The notes under the pieces: generated by a model
What the model was told of the DNA's origin: nothing
What the model saw: the letters and a program-made list of their open reading frames with translations, nothing else
The model's database searches: none
NCBI GenBank assembly: GCA_021802645.1
Contig: JAJZRO010000014.1
Span: 1 to 61,243, forward strand
Direction of reading: 5' to 3'
Source of the DNA: Deltaproteobacteria bacterium
GTDB taxonomy: Bacteria; Desulfobacterota; Desulfobulbia; Desulfobulbales; Desulfurivibrionaceae
Length of the DNA: 61,243 nt
Shown here: in pieces, positions 9,888 to 18,514 of the stretch
Layout of the letters: every line of letters starts with the position of its first letter
How positions within the stretch are numbered: position 1 is the stretch's first letter
Program-made: the position numbers and the translations under genes

Positions 9888-12122
9888 GTGACAGGGGAAT
9901 CGACCATTAACGCGGCGCTTCAGGAGATGACGGCGGCCCACTTCGGTCCGCTGGATCTCTTGCCCTATGCCGAACTGCCGGAGAAACTGCTTGCCCTGGC
10001 GCTGACCGGTCCACCGGCCGGTCCCGCCGGCGTGGCGGCCGGGCTTCACGATCTGGCCGCGGCGCTGAACAGCGTCGAGACCAGCACCGTGCGGGTGGTG
10101 GTTTTTGGCGGCGGCACCGGGCTTTCCAACGTCATCGGCGGCGACAGCCGCGACCCCGAATGGCCGCGTGCTCCCTTCTTCGGCCTTAAAACCCTGTTTC
10201 CCCAGACTCGGGCCGTGGTCTGCGTCACCGACGACGGTGGTTCCACCGGCGAATTGCTCAAGGAGCTGCCGCTCATCGCCATCGGCGACCTGCGCCATGT
10301 GCTGCTTTCGACGGTGCAGAAGGCCAAGCTCCAGAAGCAGTATGACCTGACCGATCTGGAGGCAACGCGGGTGGCCGCTGGTCTCCATGCCTTGTTCAAC
10401 CACCGTTTCAGCGGGCAGGTGGCCACGGTGGCTGATCTGCTGGCTGGTTGCGCGGTGTGCCTCGACGAGTTGCCGGAATTCATGGGCCGTTCGCTCTACT
10501 GGCTGCTGCATGCGGTCTGCACCAATCCGCTGCTCCAGGGCCAGCTTGCGCATCCGCACTGCCTCGGCAACCTGCTGGTGGTGGCGGCCATCTACCAGCA
10601 GGGCGGGGCAGCCGCCACTGCCATTGTCCGCGGTCTGGAGTTTCTGGCCGATCTGCTCGGCGCCGACCCTGATGCGGTGCTGCCCTCCACCACCACCCCG
10701 GCCCAACTCAAGCTCCTCTATGACAACGGGGTGCTGGTCACCGGGGAGCACAAATCGAGCGAGGCGCGTCGCCATTGCGCAGTGGACCGGGTCTTGGTCG
10801 AGTTCGCCGATGAACCCGCGGTGCCGGCCGAGGTGTTGGCCGCCATCGCGGCGGCGGACATCATTCTCTTTGCGCCGGGCAGCCTCTTCACCAGCGTCGT
10901 GCCGATCCTCCAGGTGCCGGGAATTGCCGAGGCGATCCGCGCCAACCGGACGGCCCTCAAGGTGCTCATCTCGAACCTTTGGGTGCAGGCCGGCGAGACC
11001 GACCTCATCGTGGGCAACCCCGAGCGGCGCTTCCATGTCTCCGACCTGCTGCTCGCCTATCAGCGCAACATTCCCGGCGGTATCGCCGGGCTCTTCGAAG
11101 AAATCATGGTCATGGGGCTGGAGGAGATTCCCGGCTCCATCCTCCAGAGCTATGCGCTGGAAAACAAGATGCCGATCTACCTCGACCGGGAGCGGGTGCG
11201 CGCCCTGGGTTTTACTCCCATCGAGGCCCCCATCTACTCCCAGCATGACATCGACCGCCGCCGGGTGGTGCAGCATGATCCTGCCTCGGTGGCGCGGGCG
11301 ATCCGCGCCCTGTGGGGCATCCGCACCCTGCTGTGCCAGGACGGCCAAAAAGCAGGGCTGCCGGCCGCCCCGGCGCCGCTGACGCTGCTCAATCCCCGGC
11401 GTCAGACCCCGAACCAGCGGCTGGCAACCATGGCCACGCGGCTCAATGAACTGACCATGCCGGCAACACTACGCCAGCCGATCCTGGAGATTCTCTGGCA
11501 TCACGGCGACATTCCGCCGGAACACCTGGATTACCTGGCCGGGCTGACGCTCGTCCCATTCGACGAGTGGGGCCGCTGCCAGGAGTGGGACAATGTCTTT
11601 TCCTTCTACGATCCCGAGGATCAGTTGATCAAAATCCGCGCCGATGCGGCGGCAAAGGTCGAACACCTGGAACCGGCTTTTTTGGTGGCCCTTGGCCAGT
11701 CCCTGCTCGGCGACTATGCCGTGGCCAAGGAAAAATCGCCGGTCCAGCTCGATGGCGAGGCCGTGGGCTCCATTTTCCAGCTGACCTTGCGAAAACCCGA
11801 GGCGCGGCACTGCTTCTTCTCGCCGGCGGAACTCACCACCTATCTCACCCTGGCCCGCATGCGGCAATCCGAGGCCAACCCGCTGCTCTTTACCCGGGTG
11901 GTGAACGGCAGCGAAGGCTTCACCCCGCCGGGGCTGCTCTTCGGCCTCACCTATGCCTGGTACCTCGATAACCGTTTTGCCCCCAACATGGAATACAAGA
12001 TGTCCATCGTCGCCGCCGAAACCTCCGACCTGGTACCGGAACAGATCCGCATTGCCCGGCGCCGCCAGACCCTCATCGACTTTTTCCGTACCGTGGTCTT
12101 CCGCTACGACTGGCTCCCGTGA
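9888..12122 (+). CDS. Long CofD/YvcK-family protein
   Basis: A 744-residue protein. Residues about 60-480 resemble the CofD/YvcK (2-phospho-L-lactate transferase-like) fold: VVVFGGGTGLSNVIGG, then CVTDDGGSTGELLKELP and IGDLRHVLLS, and later DIILFAPGSLFTSVVPIL. Short YvcK proteins of about 320 residues bind UDP-sugars and influence cell-wall and carbon metabolism. This longer form adds a C-terminal region of about 250 residues that I do not recognise. I prefer the GTG at 9888, which has AAGGGGG five bases upstream, over ATG 9858, which has no ribosome site. No ATP-grasp or other GAK-type partners are nearby. The true substrate is unknown. Confidence 0.75.
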   Translation: MTGESTINAALQEMTAAHFGPLDLLPYAELPEKLLALALTGPPAGPAGVAAGLHDLAAALNSVETSTVRVVVFGGGTGLSNVIGGDSRDPEWPRAPFFGLKTLFPQTRAVVCVTDDGGSTGELLKELPLIAIGDLRHVLLSTVQKAKLQKQYDLTDLEATRVAAGLHALFNHRFSGQVATVADLLAGCAVCLDELPEFMGRSLYWLLHAVCTNPLLQGQLAHPHCLGNLLVVAAIYQQGGAAATAIVRGLEFLADLLGADPDAVLPSTTTPAQLKLLYDNGVLVTGEHKSSEARRHCAVDRVLVEFADEPAVPAEVLAAIAAADIILFAPGSLFTSVVPILQVPGIAEAIRANRTALKVLISNLWVQAGETDLIVGNPERRFHVSDLLLAYQRNIPGGIAGLFEEIMVMGLEEIPGSILQSYALENKMPIYLDRERVRALGFTPIEAPIYSQHDIDRRRVVQHDPASVARAIRALWGIRTLLCQDGQKAGLPAAPAPLTLLNPRRQTPNQRLATMATRLNELTMPATLRQPILEILWHHGDIPPEHLDYLAGLTLVPFDEWGRCQEWDNVFSFYDPEDQLIKIRADAAAKVEHLEPAFLVALGQSLLGDYAVAKEKSPVQLDGEAVGSIFQLTLRKPEARHCFFSPAELTTYLTLARMRQSEANPLLFTRVVNGSEGFTPPGLLFGLTYAWYLDNRFAPNMEYKMSIVAAETSDLVPEQIRIARRRQTLIDFFRTVVFRYDWLP

Positions 12123-12145
12123 TCTTCTCCGGCGGGCCGGGTTAT

Positions 12146-12811
12146 TCAGACGCCGCGGCTCAGGCCGGGCCAGAGCAGGGTGTGGAGCTGGAGTTGGAGC
12201 CGCACCGGCAGGCCGTCGGCAAGGAGCCAGCGGGCCAGGTCGGCGGCAGGAAGTTTTGCGACCACCGGTGAAAAATGGAGGGGATGGCGGCCGAGGAGGC
12301 CGTGGCGCTGGACAAAGGCTGCGGCCCAGTCGTAATCGGCCCGCGAGGCAAGGACGAACTTTAACTCGTCCCTGGGCCGCAGACGGTCGAGGTTGGCGGG
12401 ATCGAAACGGTCGGCCATGGTGCTGCCGGGGCATTTGATGTCCATGATGGTGACGACGCCTTCGGGCACCCGATCAAGCGACAGGGAGCCGTTGGTCTCC
12501 AGCAGCACGGTGCGGCCGGTGGCCAGCAACTGCGCCATCAGCGGATAGACCCCCTCCTGGAGCAGGGGCTCGCCGCCGGTGATCTCCACCAGGGCGGTAG
12601 CCGGGTAACGCCCGATCTCCGCAAGGATCGCCGGCAACTCCCACACCGTGCCGGGTTCCTCGTAAGTGTAGCGGGCGTCGCACCACCGGCAGCGCAGGTT
12701 GCAGCCAGCTAGGCGCACAAAGACGCAGGGGTAGCCGGCATAGGTGGATTCCCCCTGGATGCTGTAGAAGATTTCGGAGAGGAGCAGGGTTGGTTCGGTC
12801 TGCGCGGCCAT
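12146..12811 (-). CDS. queE: 7-carboxy-7-deazaguanine synthase QueE
   Basis: A 221-residue radical SAM enzyme that contracts 6-carboxytetrahydropterin to 7-carboxy-7-deazaguanine in queuosine synthesis. The N-terminal YSIQGEST is the family signature, and the [4Fe-4S] cysteines are C37, C41 and C44 in GCNLRCRWCD. VEITGGEPLLQ follows near residue 77. The start codon at 12811 (MAAQTEP...) has a weak AAGAG upstream and gives the usual N-terminus; the longer open frame to 12838 has no site. The previous enzyme of the pathway, QueD, is encoded on the same strand 104 bases upstream, so the two are probably co-transcribed. Confidence 0.92.
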   Translation of the reverse strand: MAAQTEPTLLLSEIFYSIQGESTYAGYPCVFVRLAGCNLRCRWCDARYTYEEPGTVWELPAILAEIGRYPATALVEITGGEPLLQEGVYPLMAQLLATGRTVLLETNGSLSLDRVPEGVVTIMDIKCPGSTMADRFDPANLDRLRPRDELKFVLASRADYDWAAAFVQRHGLLGRHPLHFSPVVAKLPAADLARWLLADGLPVRLQLQLHTLLWPGLSRGV

Positions 12812-12915
12812 CACTCTTCTCGGCGCCCCGGCAACCATGCGGCCGCGCCGGGCCGTATTATGAGGCTCGTTGTCTTCACCTTCCCGTCCGCTACGGTTTG
12901 GGGCCGGTTGTGGGC

Positions 12916-13290
12916 CTAGTCATCTTCATGGTAGGTCACGCCGGAGGTGTCGGTCTCCCGTACCGTGACGCTGTAAGGGCAATAGCGATCGGTGGTGAGC
13001 GTTTTCTTGAGTTCCGTGAAGATGTGGCGGGCGAGGTTTTCCGACGAGGGATTCTGGCTCTGGAAGGCGGGATGCTCGTTGAGATCGGTGTGGTCGAGGG
13101 TGTCGATGACCGCCTTGGTGGCGGCCTTGAGCGCCCGGAAGTCGATGCCCATGCCGAGCTCGTCCAGTTCGGTGGCACGGACCGTCACCGTCACCTTCCA
13201 GTTGTGGCCGTGGGGCTTCTCGCAGTTGCCGGGGTAGTTGCGCAGATGGTGGCCCGAGGAAAAATGGGTGTCGATGAAGATGTCGAACAT
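12916..13290 (-). CDS. queD: 6-carboxy-5,6,7,8-tetrahydropterin synthase QueD
   Basis: A 124-residue pterin synthase of the PTPS family, making 6-carboxytetrahydropterin from dihydroneopterin triphosphate for queuosine. Zinc-binding histidines are visible in SSGHHLRNYP (about 14) and KPHGHNW (27 and 29), the catalytic cysteine is C23, and LDHTDLNEH and PSSENLARHI carry the other active-site residues. Length is normal for the family. It precedes queE on the minus strand. No preQ1 riboswitch-like structure was recognised in the 227 bases upstream. Confidence 0.95.
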   Translation of the reverse strand: MFDIFIDTHFSSGHHLRNYPGNCEKPHGHNWKVTVTVRATELDELGMGIDFRALKAATKAVIDTLDHTDLNEHPAFQSQNPSSENLARHIFTELKKTLTTDRYCPYSVTVRETDTSGVTYHEDD

Positions 13291-13349
13291 GGGCTGCTCC
13301 GTTCATGCTCTCGTTGCGGGAAGGGGTGGACCGCAACGGTAAAGTTCAC

Positions 13350-13378
13350 TTGAAAACCGCTCTGTTTTTGAATATGAA
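13350..13378 (+). promoter_or_regulatory. Probable sigma-70 promoter for the DUF1015 gene
   Basis: TTGAAA (13350-13355) and TATGAA (13373-13378) are separated by 17 bases, close to consensus. They lie about 140 bases before the DUF1015 start, in the divergent space shared with queD. Confidence 0.55.
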
Positions 13379-13517
13379 GGACTTGCAGCCGCGCCGCCTC
13401 GCCTGAACCGGGGAGATCGCGGGCCGCCGCCGACCTTATTTCTACCTGATGTCGGCAAAAATGGACAGGGGAAAGAGCAGCAAGGCCGGTCAGCCCGGCC
13501 GGCAAAGAGAGGAGTTT

Positions 13518-14873
13518 ATGGCAGTCATCGCGCCGTTTTGCGGCCTGCGGTACAATCTGGCGAAGGTTCCCAACATGGAGGCGGTGGTCACCCCGCCCTA
13601 TGACGTGATCGATGCCGAGGCGCAGGTCGCCTTCATGGCCAAGAATCCGTACAACATGATCCATCTGGACCTGAGCAAGAATTTCAAGGCGGATCAGTTG
13701 ACCGAGGCGCGGTATGCCGGCGCCCGGAGCCTGTTCGAATCCTGGCAGGCCGAGGGGGTGCTGGTGCGGGATGCGGTGCCGGCGATCTATCTCTACCATG
13801 TGGAATACCGCCTGCCGTCCGGTGAGCGGCGCACCCGGAAAGGGTTGCTCGCCCAGGTGCAGCTGGCCGAGTTTTCCGAGGGCGTCGTCAAGCCGCACGA
13901 GAAGACCTTTGCCAGTGCCATCAGCGACCGTCTGCGACTACTCGACACCTGCCACGCCCAGTTCAGCCCGATTTTTTCGCTCTATTCCGATGCGCAGGGG
14001 GCGGTGATGCAGTGCCTGGAGGCGGCGCAGCCCCAACCGCTCTGCAGCGCCACCGACCACGACGGCTGCGTCCATCGCCTCTGGGCGGTGACCGACCCGG
14101 CGACGCTCGACCAGGTGCGGGAACTCTTCCGCGCCAGGGCTCTCTACATCGCCGACGGCCACCATCGCTACACCACCGCCCTCCAGTTCCGCGCCTTGAT
14201 GCGGGAACGGCTCGGCAGTGTGGCGCCGGAGAGTCCGTACAACCACACCATGATGTATCTCTGCCCCATGGAGGAGCCGGGGCTGGCCATCCTCCCCACC
14301 CACCGGCTGGTGCGGGCACCGGGCCGGCTGGCGGTCGACGACCTCTTGGCACGCTTCGCCGGAGCGTTCACGGTGGAAGAGGTCCGCGACGGCGGTCGGG
14401 AAAGCCTCGTCGTCGAATTGCTCGGCAAGATGGCCGACACGCCAACCGGTCAGACCAGTTTCGGTTTGTACCATGCGGCCGCCGACCGCTCCTTCCTGCT
14501 CACCATGAAAGAGGGTGCCATGGAGCGATTCGCGGGGCATCACCCGGCGGCCCTGCGCGATCTCGACGTGGTGGCCCTCTCCGACCTGATCTTCGACAAG
14601 TTCCTGGCCCTCGACAAGTCCCGCTGCGTGCAGGGCGACCTCCTCGAATACTACAGCGACGCGGACGAGGCACTGGACAAGGCTGTCAAGGAGGCGGAAG
14701 GGGCACCCGATTCCACGCCGCTGTTGTTCTTCATGAACGCCACCCTGGTTTCTCAGGTGCGGCGGGTGGCGGACGAGGGGCTGGTGATGCCGCACAAGTC
14801 CACCTTCTTCTACCCCAAGCTCCTGACCGGCCTCCTGCTCAACAAGATCGTGCCCGACGAAGCAATCCGCTGA
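13518..14873 (+). CDS. DUF1015 family protein
   Basis: A 451-residue protein of the DUF1015 family, recognised by VVTPPYDVID near residue 28, the KPHEKTFASAISDRLRLL block and the hallmark ADGHHRYTTALQFR near 213. The biochemical role is not settled. The pattern of conserved charged residues suggests a nucleotide- or phosphate-using enzyme, but I would not assign a reaction. The start is set by GAGAGGAG six bases before ATG 13518. Four bases separate its stop from the TrmN6-like gene, so the two are likely co-transcribed. Confidence 0.85.
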   Translation: MAVIAPFCGLRYNLAKVPNMEAVVTPPYDVIDAEAQVAFMAKNPYNMIHLDLSKNFKADQLTEARYAGARSLFESWQAEGVLVRDAVPAIYLYHVEYRLPSGERRTRKGLLAQVQLAEFSEGVVKPHEKTFASAISDRLRLLDTCHAQFSPIFSLYSDAQGAVMQCLEAAQPQPLCSATDHDGCVHRLWAVTDPATLDQVRELFRARALYIADGHHRYTTALQFRALMRERLGSVAPESPYNHTMMYLCPMEEPGLAILPTHRLVRAPGRLAVDDLLARFAGAFTVEEVRDGGRESLVVELLGKMADTPTGQTSFGLYHAAADRSFLLTMKEGAMERFAGHHPAALRDLDVVALSDLIFDKFLALDKSRCVQGDLLEYYSDADEALDKAVKEAEGAPDSTPLLFFMNATLVSQVRRVADEGLVMPHKSTFFYPKLLTGLLLNKIVPDEAIR

Positions 14874-14877
14874 CCCC

Positions 14878-15612
14878 ATGGTACGCGAGCTTGCGGTGAC
14901 CCACGACACCCTCTTTGCCGGCCGCCTCGCCTGCCTGCAACACCGGGATGGATACCGTTTTGCCGTCGATGCCATCCTGCTTGCCCACTTTGCCGCGCCG
15001 CGACCGGGAGAAAAGGTACTGGAGCTTTGCGCCGGCAACGGCGTGGTCTCGCTCATCATGGCGTATCGTGAGCCACGGCTGGCCATCACCGCCCTGGAGC
15101 TGCAACCGCAGCTCGTTGGCCTCCTGCGCAGCAACGTCGCGTTGAACCACTTCGAGGAGCGGATAACGGCGGTGGAGGGCGACTGCCGTTCCCTTGCCGA
15201 CCATGTGGTGCCTGCCGGTTTCGACCGGGTGGTGATGAATCCTCCCTACCGGAAGGTCGCCAGTGGCCGGCAGAATCCCGACGATGAGGCGGCCCGCGCC
15301 CGCCACGAAGTGAGTCTCTCCCTGGACGAGGCGGTGACGGCCATGGCCGTGGCGGTCAAGAACCGCGGCCGTTGCGTGATGGTCTATCCGGCCGGGCGTC
15401 TGGCCTCGCTGGTCGCGGCGTTGAAGGCGCAGCGGCTGGAGCCCAAGCGGTTGCAGATGGTGTACAGCTATCCTGGCGACGCCGGCCGGCTGGTGCTGCT
15501 GGAAGCGGTGAAGAATGGCGGCGAAGAGCTGGCTGTCCTGCCGCCGTTCTTTATCTATCAGTCAGCGGGCGGCGTCCATAGCCCGGAAATGGCCGCCCTC
15601 TACGCGCCTTGA
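14878..15612 (+). CDS. TrmN6-like tRNA1(Val) adenine-37 N6-methyltransferase
   Basis: A 244-residue class I SAM methyltransferase of the YfiC/TrmN6 type. It starts with LFAGRLACLQHRDGYRFAVD, the usual substrate-recognising lead of this family, followed by the SAM loop ELCAGNGVVSL near residue 50 and the amino-methyltransferase motif NPPYRK near 120. The likely product is m6A37 in tRNA1(Val). It follows the DUF1015 gene by four bases. Other N6-adenine or glutamine methylases share NPPY, so the exact target is inferred. Confidence 0.8.
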   Translation: MVRELAVTHDTLFAGRLACLQHRDGYRFAVDAILLAHFAAPRPGEKVLELCAGNGVVSLIMAYREPRLAITALELQPQLVGLLRSNVALNHFEERITAVEGDCRSLADHVVPAGFDRVVMNPPYRKVASGRQNPDDEAARARHEVSLSLDEAVTAMAVAVKNRGRCVMVYPAGRLASLVAALKAQRLEPKRLQMVYSYPGDAGRLVLLEAVKNGGEELAVLPPFFIYQSAGGVHSPEMAALYAP

Positions 15613-15750
15613 AGTTTGGCGAGAAAGGCATTGACCAGCGACGGTTCTTGTGATGTCCTGAAGAAAGGAAGCTGGTCGGCTCTTTCCGAAGGAAAGGAGA
15701 GGAAGCCGGCCAGCTGGCTCTGGTGAACGCACGAACGGAGGATGGTGGCC

Positions 15751-16155
15751 ATGCGGAACAGAACGAAAATCATCGTCGGGTCTCTCGGTTTTTTGCTCGC
15801 GGTCAATCCCGCGCTGGTGCATGCCGTACCGAAGGAGCGGTTTGACCAAGGTTCGCAGATGTGCCGCAAGCTGACCTTTTTCAACAGCGGTTGGGTTAGC
15901 GAGGGGGCGGCCCTCTTCAAGAAAAACTGCAAGTCCTGTCACTATCATGGCAACGACAAGGGCGCCCGTTTTCTCTACAGTGAATCATTCACCCCGCGGG
16001 CTTGGAATCGCATTTTTTACGAAAAGACGGTGCAATGCGCCAATGACGGTTCTTGGTCCGGCCTGGACCAGGAGCAACTGCGGAAGATCAACGACTACCT
16101 CTACCTGAATGGCTTCGGCACCTACGACCCCAATGATGCGGAAAGCTGCGGCTGA
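15751..16155 (+). CDS. Small periplasmic monohaem cytochrome c-like protein
   Basis: A 134-residue protein with a signal peptide (charged MRNRTK, hydrophobic core to about 20, cleavage near VHA). One haem-attachment motif, CKSCH, is present at about 59-63 of the precursor. Downstream methionines and histidines are few; the axial partner is not obvious. Four other cysteines (MCRK, VQCAN and the C-terminal SCG among them) could form disulfides. It probably carries electrons in the periplasm. ATG 15751 is preferred to ATG 15742 because GGAGG at 15737-15741 abuts the latter. A strong terminator follows. Confidence 0.75.
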   Translation: MRNRTKIIVGSLGFLLAVNPALVHAVPKERFDQGSQMCRKLTFFNSGWVSEGAALFKKNCKSCHYHGNDKGARFLYSESFTPRAWNRIFYEKTVQCANDGSWSGLDQEQLRKINDYLYLNGFGTYDPNDAESCG

Positions 16156-16204
16156 TGAGGGCATTCTTTCCCGGTCGGGAAAGTCGGCAAGAAGGAAATG
16201 ATCG

Positions 16205-16252
16205 CGGCCCGGATCCCCGTTGCTCGACGGGGGATTCGGGCCGTGCTTTTTT
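16205..16252 (+). terminator. Rho-independent terminator after the cytochrome gene
   Basis: A stem of GGCCCGGATCCCC against GGGGGATTCGGGCC (one bulge) is closed by about ten loop bases and followed by six T residues at 16247-16252. It ends the plus-strand unit; the minus-strand ycaO-like gene ends immediately after. Confidence 0.85.
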
Positions 16253-16257
16253 AGGCG

Positions 16258-18012
16258 TTACGCCTTGGCGTCGCCGGTCAGTGCCGCCAGGTGGGCGCGG
16301 GCGAAGTCGAGGGAAGGGTCGAGTTCCAGGGCGAGGGAAAGGTGGGCTACGGCCTCGTCGAACCGGCCGAGTTTGCGCAGGTTGACCCCGAGATTGGCGT
16401 AGTCGATGGCCGAGGCCGGATTCAATTCCACCGTCCTGGCAAAGTGCAGCACCGCGGCCGCATGGTCCCCCAGCTTGAAATGGCAGAAGCCGGCCAGGTT
16501 GTGCAGATCGGGTCGTTCCTCGTCATGGCTCAGTCCTTCGTAAAGCGCGGCCAGCGCCTCTTCGTAGCGGCCCATCTCCTTGAGGCAGTCCCCCATGAAG
16601 GAATAGAGATAGGGCAGGTCCTCGGCCTCGGGATGGCGTGCGAGCGCCAGTTCGAAGTGTTTGAGGGCCTGATCGTGCTGGCCGGCGGCCATCAGGTTTT
16701 TGCCGAGGTAGAATTCGAGATAATAGGCCTCGGGCAGGAACTCGCGCAGCCGCATGAGCTGGCGGCTCTGCTCCACCAGGTCGTCGATCTGCTCATGCAC
16801 CAGCTTGGCGACAAAGAGGCCGACATTCTGCACCATCGACCGCTCGCGGAAATGGGCGCCCGGCACGATGGTGTAGATCGCCGGCACCTGCAGCGCCGGG
16901 TGCCTGGTGTCGATCACCAGCACCTCCATGCCAAGGCGTTGCAGCGCGCCGAGATAATTCTCGATCTCCACCCGCATGTTGTTGTCGCTCAGATTGGGCA
17001 GCTCGCCGATCGTCACGGTGCGGCCCGGCGTGGTGAGGTAGTCCATCTCTTCTATGGTGAGCGGCTTGGGCAGGCCGCTGGCCACGTAGTTCGACTTGCT
17101 CTCAAAATCGCCGGCCAGTTGCGCCACCTCGGTGATGGCCCGGATCAATGCCTTTTCCGGGTCCGGCGTGGTACCGGCGGTGTAGACGATTTCGCTCGTG
17201 GCCGGAAAGGTGGCGCGGTCGATGGCTAAAGCCGCCACGGTGGGGATGCCGGTGTCGAGGGTGAAGTCGTTGAGGTAGAGTTCGATGTGGTGGCGCTGGA
17301 ATTTTTCGATCAGCTCGCGGGCCACCGGGTCCTGGAGCGAGGCGGGGTCGATCTGCGGGGCGGGCCTCCGTTCGCGGGTGACGATGGCGCAGACGTGGCG
17401 CTCGACGATCTCGCTCACCCCCTGCAGAATCGCCTCCTCATAGGTATTGCCCGCCGACGGTCCGTTGAACTCGTTGATGGCATAGAACCAGCTGAAGGGC
17501 ACCAGCACCTCTTCGCCGCGGGTGAGGTTGCTGGCCCAGACCCACTGCATGGGGAGATCGGCGATGAGGGCCGCCAGAGTGGCGGGGTCGGTGGTCTCGT
17601 CGTGCACCGACTGCAGCAGGTAGTCGAGACCGAGCACCGGCTCGCCCTTGGCTTTAAGCCGGCTATAGGTGTCGCGGATGAAGTTGGCCGGATTCTTCTT
17701 GAAGCTGAAGAAACTGAAGCGTTCGGCCAGTTCCATGCAGGCGCTGGCCTGGGATTGTTCCGGCGTGCTGCCCTTGCCCATCTGCTTCTTGTTGCCGATG
17801 GTTTCCACGGCGTCCTTGCCGCAGACGCTGAAATAGACCGGGATGTCGAGTCGGCCGGTATCGATGCGCCGCACTTCCTGCAGGATGTCGAGGTTGACCT
17901 CGGCAAGCCGCGCCTTGAAGCGGTTAACGGTATCCAGCGGACTACAGGCCTTGTCCTGGTCGAAGGTGTAGGACTTGAAGCAATCCTGCGGGCGGATGGG
18001 TTGCGGTTTCAT
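16258..18012 (-). CDS. YcaO-domain protein with C-terminal TPR repeats
   Basis: A 584-residue protein. Residues about 20-400 form a YcaO domain, an ATP-dependent backbone-amide-activating enzyme. The ATP/Mg-binding segments include GKGSTPEQSQASACMELAER near 88-107 and the glutamates in EAILQGVSEIVERH near 200. From about 420 there are TPR-like repeats (HFELALARHPEAEDL, EALAALYEGLSHDEER, AAVLHFARTVELNPASA, EAVAHLSLALELDPSLD). YcaO enzymes make azolines or thioamides in peptides or proteins, or assist ribosomal protein S12 methylthiolation. No TfuA partner, dehydrogenase, precursor peptide or RimO is adjacent, so the target may be a cellular protein chosen through the TPRs. ATG 18012 gives the expected N-terminus. 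Confidence 0.82.
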   Translation of the reverse strand: MKPQPIRPQDCFKSYTFDQDKACSPLDTVNRFKARLAEVNLDILQEVRRIDTGRLDIPVYFSVCGKDAVETIGNKKQMGKGSTPEQSQASACMELAERFSFFSFKKNPANFIRDTYSRLKAKGEPVLGLDYLLQSVHDETTDPATLAALIADLPMQWVWASNLTRGEEVLVPFSWFYAINEFNGPSAGNTYEEAILQGVSEIVERHVCAIVTRERRPAPQIDPASLQDPVARELIEKFQRHHIELYLNDFTLDTGIPTVAALAIDRATFPATSEIVYTAGTTPDPEKALIRAITEVAQLAGDFESKSNYVASGLPKPLTIEEMDYLTTPGRTVTIGELPNLSDNNMRVEIENYLGALQRLGMEVLVIDTRHPALQVPAIYTIVPGAHFRERSMVQNVGLFVAKLVHEQIDDLVEQSRQLMRLREFLPEAYYLEFYLGKNLMAAGQHDQALKHFELALARHPEAEDLPYLYSFMGDCLKEMGRYEEALAALYEGLSHDEERPDLHNLAGFCHFKLGDHAAAVLHFARTVELNPASAIDYANLGVNLRKLGRFDEAVAHLSLALELDPSLDFARAHLAALTGDAKA

Positions 18013-18109
18013 GGCGATACGACAGGAAGTGTGGTCCGGAGCACGACCGGGATGGCCGCTTCGAACAAAGGGCCGATTATGCCCCATGGGGGGCGGCTTG
18101 TCAAGTGAT

Positions 18110-18126
18110 CTGCCACAATGTGGCAG
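18110..18126. promoter_or_regulatory. Perfect 8-bp-arm palindrome before the YcaO gene
   Basis: CTGCCACA, a single A, then TGTGGCAG. It lies between the stop of the dgkA-like gene (18133) and the start of the YcaO gene (18012). With a one-base centre it suits a dimeric regulator's operator better than an RNA hairpin, and no T-tract follows it. No regulator gene is adjacent. Confidence 0.5.
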
Positions 18127-18132
18127 AGGCGG

Positions 18133-18495
18133 TCAGCCGCGCAGAATCAAAAACCAGGTCAGCATGGCAACGGCAATGGCGAGCAGCACCGCGGCAGAGC
18201 CGAGATCCTTGGCGCGGCCGGCGAGTTCGTGGTGCTCCGGCCCGACCCGGTCCACTACGGCCTCGATCGCGCTGTTGAGCAGTTCGACGATGGGTACCAG
18301 CAGGAGGCTGCCCACCAGCAAGGCCCGCTCGATGCCGGTCCGGCCCAGCCACAGGCCGAGCGGTACCAGCACCACCAGGGCCATGACCTCTTGCCGGAAG
18401 GCGGCCTCATGGTGAAAAGCGGCCCGCAGCCCCTGGAGGGACCACCCCCAGGCGTTGAAAATCCGGCGCAGGCCGTTGCCACTTGCTTTGCCCAC
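18133..18495 (-). CDS. dgkA: Diacylglycerol kinase (DgkA family)
   Basis: A 120-residue inner-membrane kinase that phosphorylates diacylglycerol to phosphatidate, recycling lipid released by envelope glycan synthesis. The amphipathic start (RRIFNAWGWSLQGLRAAFHHE) is followed by three membrane helices. The catalytic VELLNSAIEAVVDRVGPEHHELAGRAKD region is clear, with the active-site glutamates near residues 62-70. I chose GTG 18495, which has GGAG nine bases upstream and gives the family's normal length. The longer frame to 18588 would overlap the preceding methyltransferase gene by 74 bases and adds only low-complexity sequence. Confidence 0.88.
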   Translation of the reverse strand: MGKASGNGLRRIFNAWGWSLQGLRAAFHHEAAFRQEVMALVVLVPLGLWLGRTGIERALLVGSLLLVPIVELLNSAIEAVVDRVGPEHHELAGRAKDLGSAAVLLAIAVAMLTWFLILRG

Positions 18496-18514
18496 GGCAG
18501 GAGGCTCCGCCCGA

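Noticed and set aside
13291-13517. preQ1 riboswitch upstream of queD
   Set aside because: No pseudoknot-like arrangement with the expected A-rich tail was seen; only ordinary promoter-like boxes.
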